Source: Chloroflexota bacterium (GTDB lineage: Bacteria > Chloroflexota > Anaerolineae > Promineifilales > Promineifilaceae). From it: a stretch of DNA of 8,618 nucleotides. This document shows, one piece after another, positions 8,042-8,618 of this stretch. The DNA lies in NCBI GenBank assembly GCA_030599405.1, contig JAUVOB010000036.1, forward strand, positions 1 to 8,618, given 5' to 3'. Below the pieces are notes generated by a model. It had not been told where the DNA came from. It saw nothing but the letters and a program-made list of their open reading frames with translations, and did not search any database. A program made the position numbers and the translations under genes. Every line of letters begins with the position of its first letter. The stretch's first letter is position 1.

Positions 8042-8432
8042 CTACACTCTCCCGAATGGAGGAAATGATCGTTTCGGTGTTAGTACCCGGCCCGAATACG
8101 CCGGTAATCCCCATCTCCTTCAGTGCCGGCACATCATCATGGGGAATAATTCCGCCAAGGAATACCGGGACATCGACCATGTCGTTTTCAGCCATGAGTT
8201 CCATGATTCGAGGAGTCAGAGACAAGTGAGCGCCTGAAAGTATACTCAAGCCAATAACATCTACGTCTTCCTGTAGCGCGGCTTCTACTATCATTTCTGG
8301 AGTTTGACGCAATCCAGTATAAATCACTTCCATGCCGGCATCACGAAGCGCCCTGGCCACAACCTTCGCGCCACGATCATGCCCATCAAGTCCAGGCTTA
8401 GCGACCAACACTCTAATTGGATGAACATCCAT
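8013..8432 (-). CDS. mcmA2: B12-binding subunit of a methylmalonyl-CoA mutase-type enzyme
   Basis: Stand-alone cobalamin-binding domain of 139 residues, matching the C-terminal domain of methylmalonyl-CoA mutase that exists as a separate small subunit in archaea and various bacteria. It binds adenosylcobalamin base-off/His-on and pairs with a TIM-barrel subunit to interconvert methylmalonyl-CoA and succinyl-CoA or a related acyl-CoA pair. The cobalamin signature is complete: D16-x-H18-x-x-G21 ([11 protein letters not shown], His18 the cobalt ligand), S63-x-L65 in GLSILSGAH, and GG at 93-94 (FLGGIIP). Start ATG at 8430-8432 has GGAG at 8440-8443, 7 nt upstream. It overlaps meaB by 29 nt. The large subunit is not in the window, and the frame just upstream does not look like its C-terminus. 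The true substrate (methylmalonyl-, ethylmalonyl- or isobutyryl-CoA type) therefore cannot be told; the symbol follows the family. Confidence 0.93.
   Translation of the reverse strand: MDVHPIRVLVAKPGLDGHDRGAKVVARALRDAGMEVIYTGLRQTPEMIVEAALQEDVDVIGLSILSGAHLSLTPRIMELMAENDMVDVPVFLGGIIPHDDVPALKEMGITGVFGPGTNTETIISSIRESVVAKPADRES
8047..8053 (-). promoter_or_regulatory. Ribosome binding site that supports the TTG start of meaB
   Basis: GGGAGAG on the minus strand, inside the end of the upstream coding region. The GGAG core is 7 nt from TTG at 8041. With the TAG directly before TTG, it pins the start. Confidence 0.7.
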
Positions 8433-8439
8433 TTCGCAT

Positions 8440-8443
8440 CTCC
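8440..8443 (-). promoter_or_regulatory. Ribosome binding site of the B12-binding subunit
   Basis: GGAG on the minus strand, 7 nt from the ATG at 8432. It favours this start over the out-of-frame ATG at 8439. Confidence 0.65.
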
Positions 8444-8470
8444 AGAAATATAGGCAGGATATCTGTATGC

Positions 8471-8505
8471 CTTAGCTATATTGGCTAGCCGCGAGGTAGC
8501 CAAGG
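8471..8505 (-). other. Mutually exclusive hairpins before the mutase subunit gene
   Basis: On the minus strand CCTTGGCTA (8497-8505) can pair through TTGGCTA with TAGCCAA (8481-8487), a 7-bp stem with a 9-nt loop. It can instead pair with TAGCTAAGG (8471-8479), 9 bp including one G-T wobble. The two partners are near copies of each other. There is no T tract, so this is not a simple terminator. It covers the last codons and stop of the partial upstream frame. Confidence 0.3.
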
Positions 8506-8618
8506 CGCTTCTTAAACTCTGATACGTAGGCCGTTCGCTTCTGGTTCGCAATTGCCGATCCAACTGGAGCGAATTCGGAGCTTACAGGAAATATACGTAT
8601 GTCCGATTGCGTCGCCAG
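8472..8618 (-). CDS. C-terminal end of an unidentified protein (5' part outside window)
   Basis: On the minus strand a frame is open from the right edge for 48 codons to TAA (8472-8474), 39 nt before the B12-binding subunit. The tail is polar and basic and ends in KKRLGYLAASQYS. No motif is recognisable, and it does not resemble the end of a mutase large subunit. Reasons to believe it: the same orientation as the genes that follow, a short gap, no stop, and ordinary amino-acid composition. A 48-codon open stretch can arise by chance, so the call is moderate. Confidence 0.5.
   Translation of the reverse strand: MATQSDIRIFPVSSEFAPVGSAIANQKRTAYVSEFKKRLGYLAASQYS

Noticed and set aside
8452..8472. 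AGGCA ... TGCCT short inverted repeat before the mutase subunit
   Set aside because: Only a 5-bp stem with an unpaired interior; below what I would call a structure.
8324..8563. 79-codon minus-strand frame overlapping the B12-binding subunit
   Set aside because: It lies in another frame over the conserved mutase subunit, with no motif. The 48-codon frame reading from the edge is a better explanation of that side.

Overview
The window is gene-dense bacterial chromosome with mid-range base composition by eye. It carries seven recognisable or supported genes and one cut-off reading frame at the right edge. The organism is probably an uncultured Chloroflexota-type bacterium (SAR202 or Dehalococcoidia-like). 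This rests on general family knowledge: an oversized SecA, an M29 aminopeptidase, a stand-alone B12-binding mutase subunit with MeaB, and a Prs of the B. subtilis length. No rRNA or other phylogenetic marker is present, so the assignment is tentative. I see no phage, IS element, tRNA, CRISPR array or other sign of recent transfer.

Left block, + strand (1-1819): the C-terminal end of an M29 metallo-aminopeptidase (cut by the left edge), then the DNA repair glycosylase mutM, then an unrecognised protein of about 201 residues. The gaps are 57 and 32 nt, so the three could be one transcript. The unrecognised protein appears to contain the same small module twice, at its N and C termini, joined by a charged, low-complexity linker. 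A hairpin at 1885-1909 in the 109-nt convergent gap probably ends this transcript.

Right block, - strand (8618 down to 1929): an unidentified partial frame at the edge, then a B12-binding subunit of an acyl-CoA mutase, the G-protein chaperone meaB (29-nt overlap, TTG start), prs (PRPP synthetase, 27 nt after meaB), a 197-nt gap, and secA. The first genes look like one operon. Mutase subunit and MeaB act together: MeaB guards loading and repair of the adenosylcobalamin-dependent mutase. The large catalytic mutase subunit is not in the window. Prs feeds nucleotide, histidine and cobalamin-lower-ligand chemistry, but its place here may be only positional.

secA encodes a 1301-residue SecA, about 400 longer than the E. 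coli protein. All ATPase motifs and the C-terminal zinc motif are intact. The extra length is mainly in NBD2, in the helical wing region, and in a short NBD1 insert. secA seems to have its own extended -10 promoter, placed so close to its ATG that the mRNA would be leaderless or nearly so.

I found no clearly new multi-gene system. The points most worth following up are the SecA expansions, the duplicated module in the unknown protein, the substituted ATP-site residues of Prs, and the secA promoter architecture.
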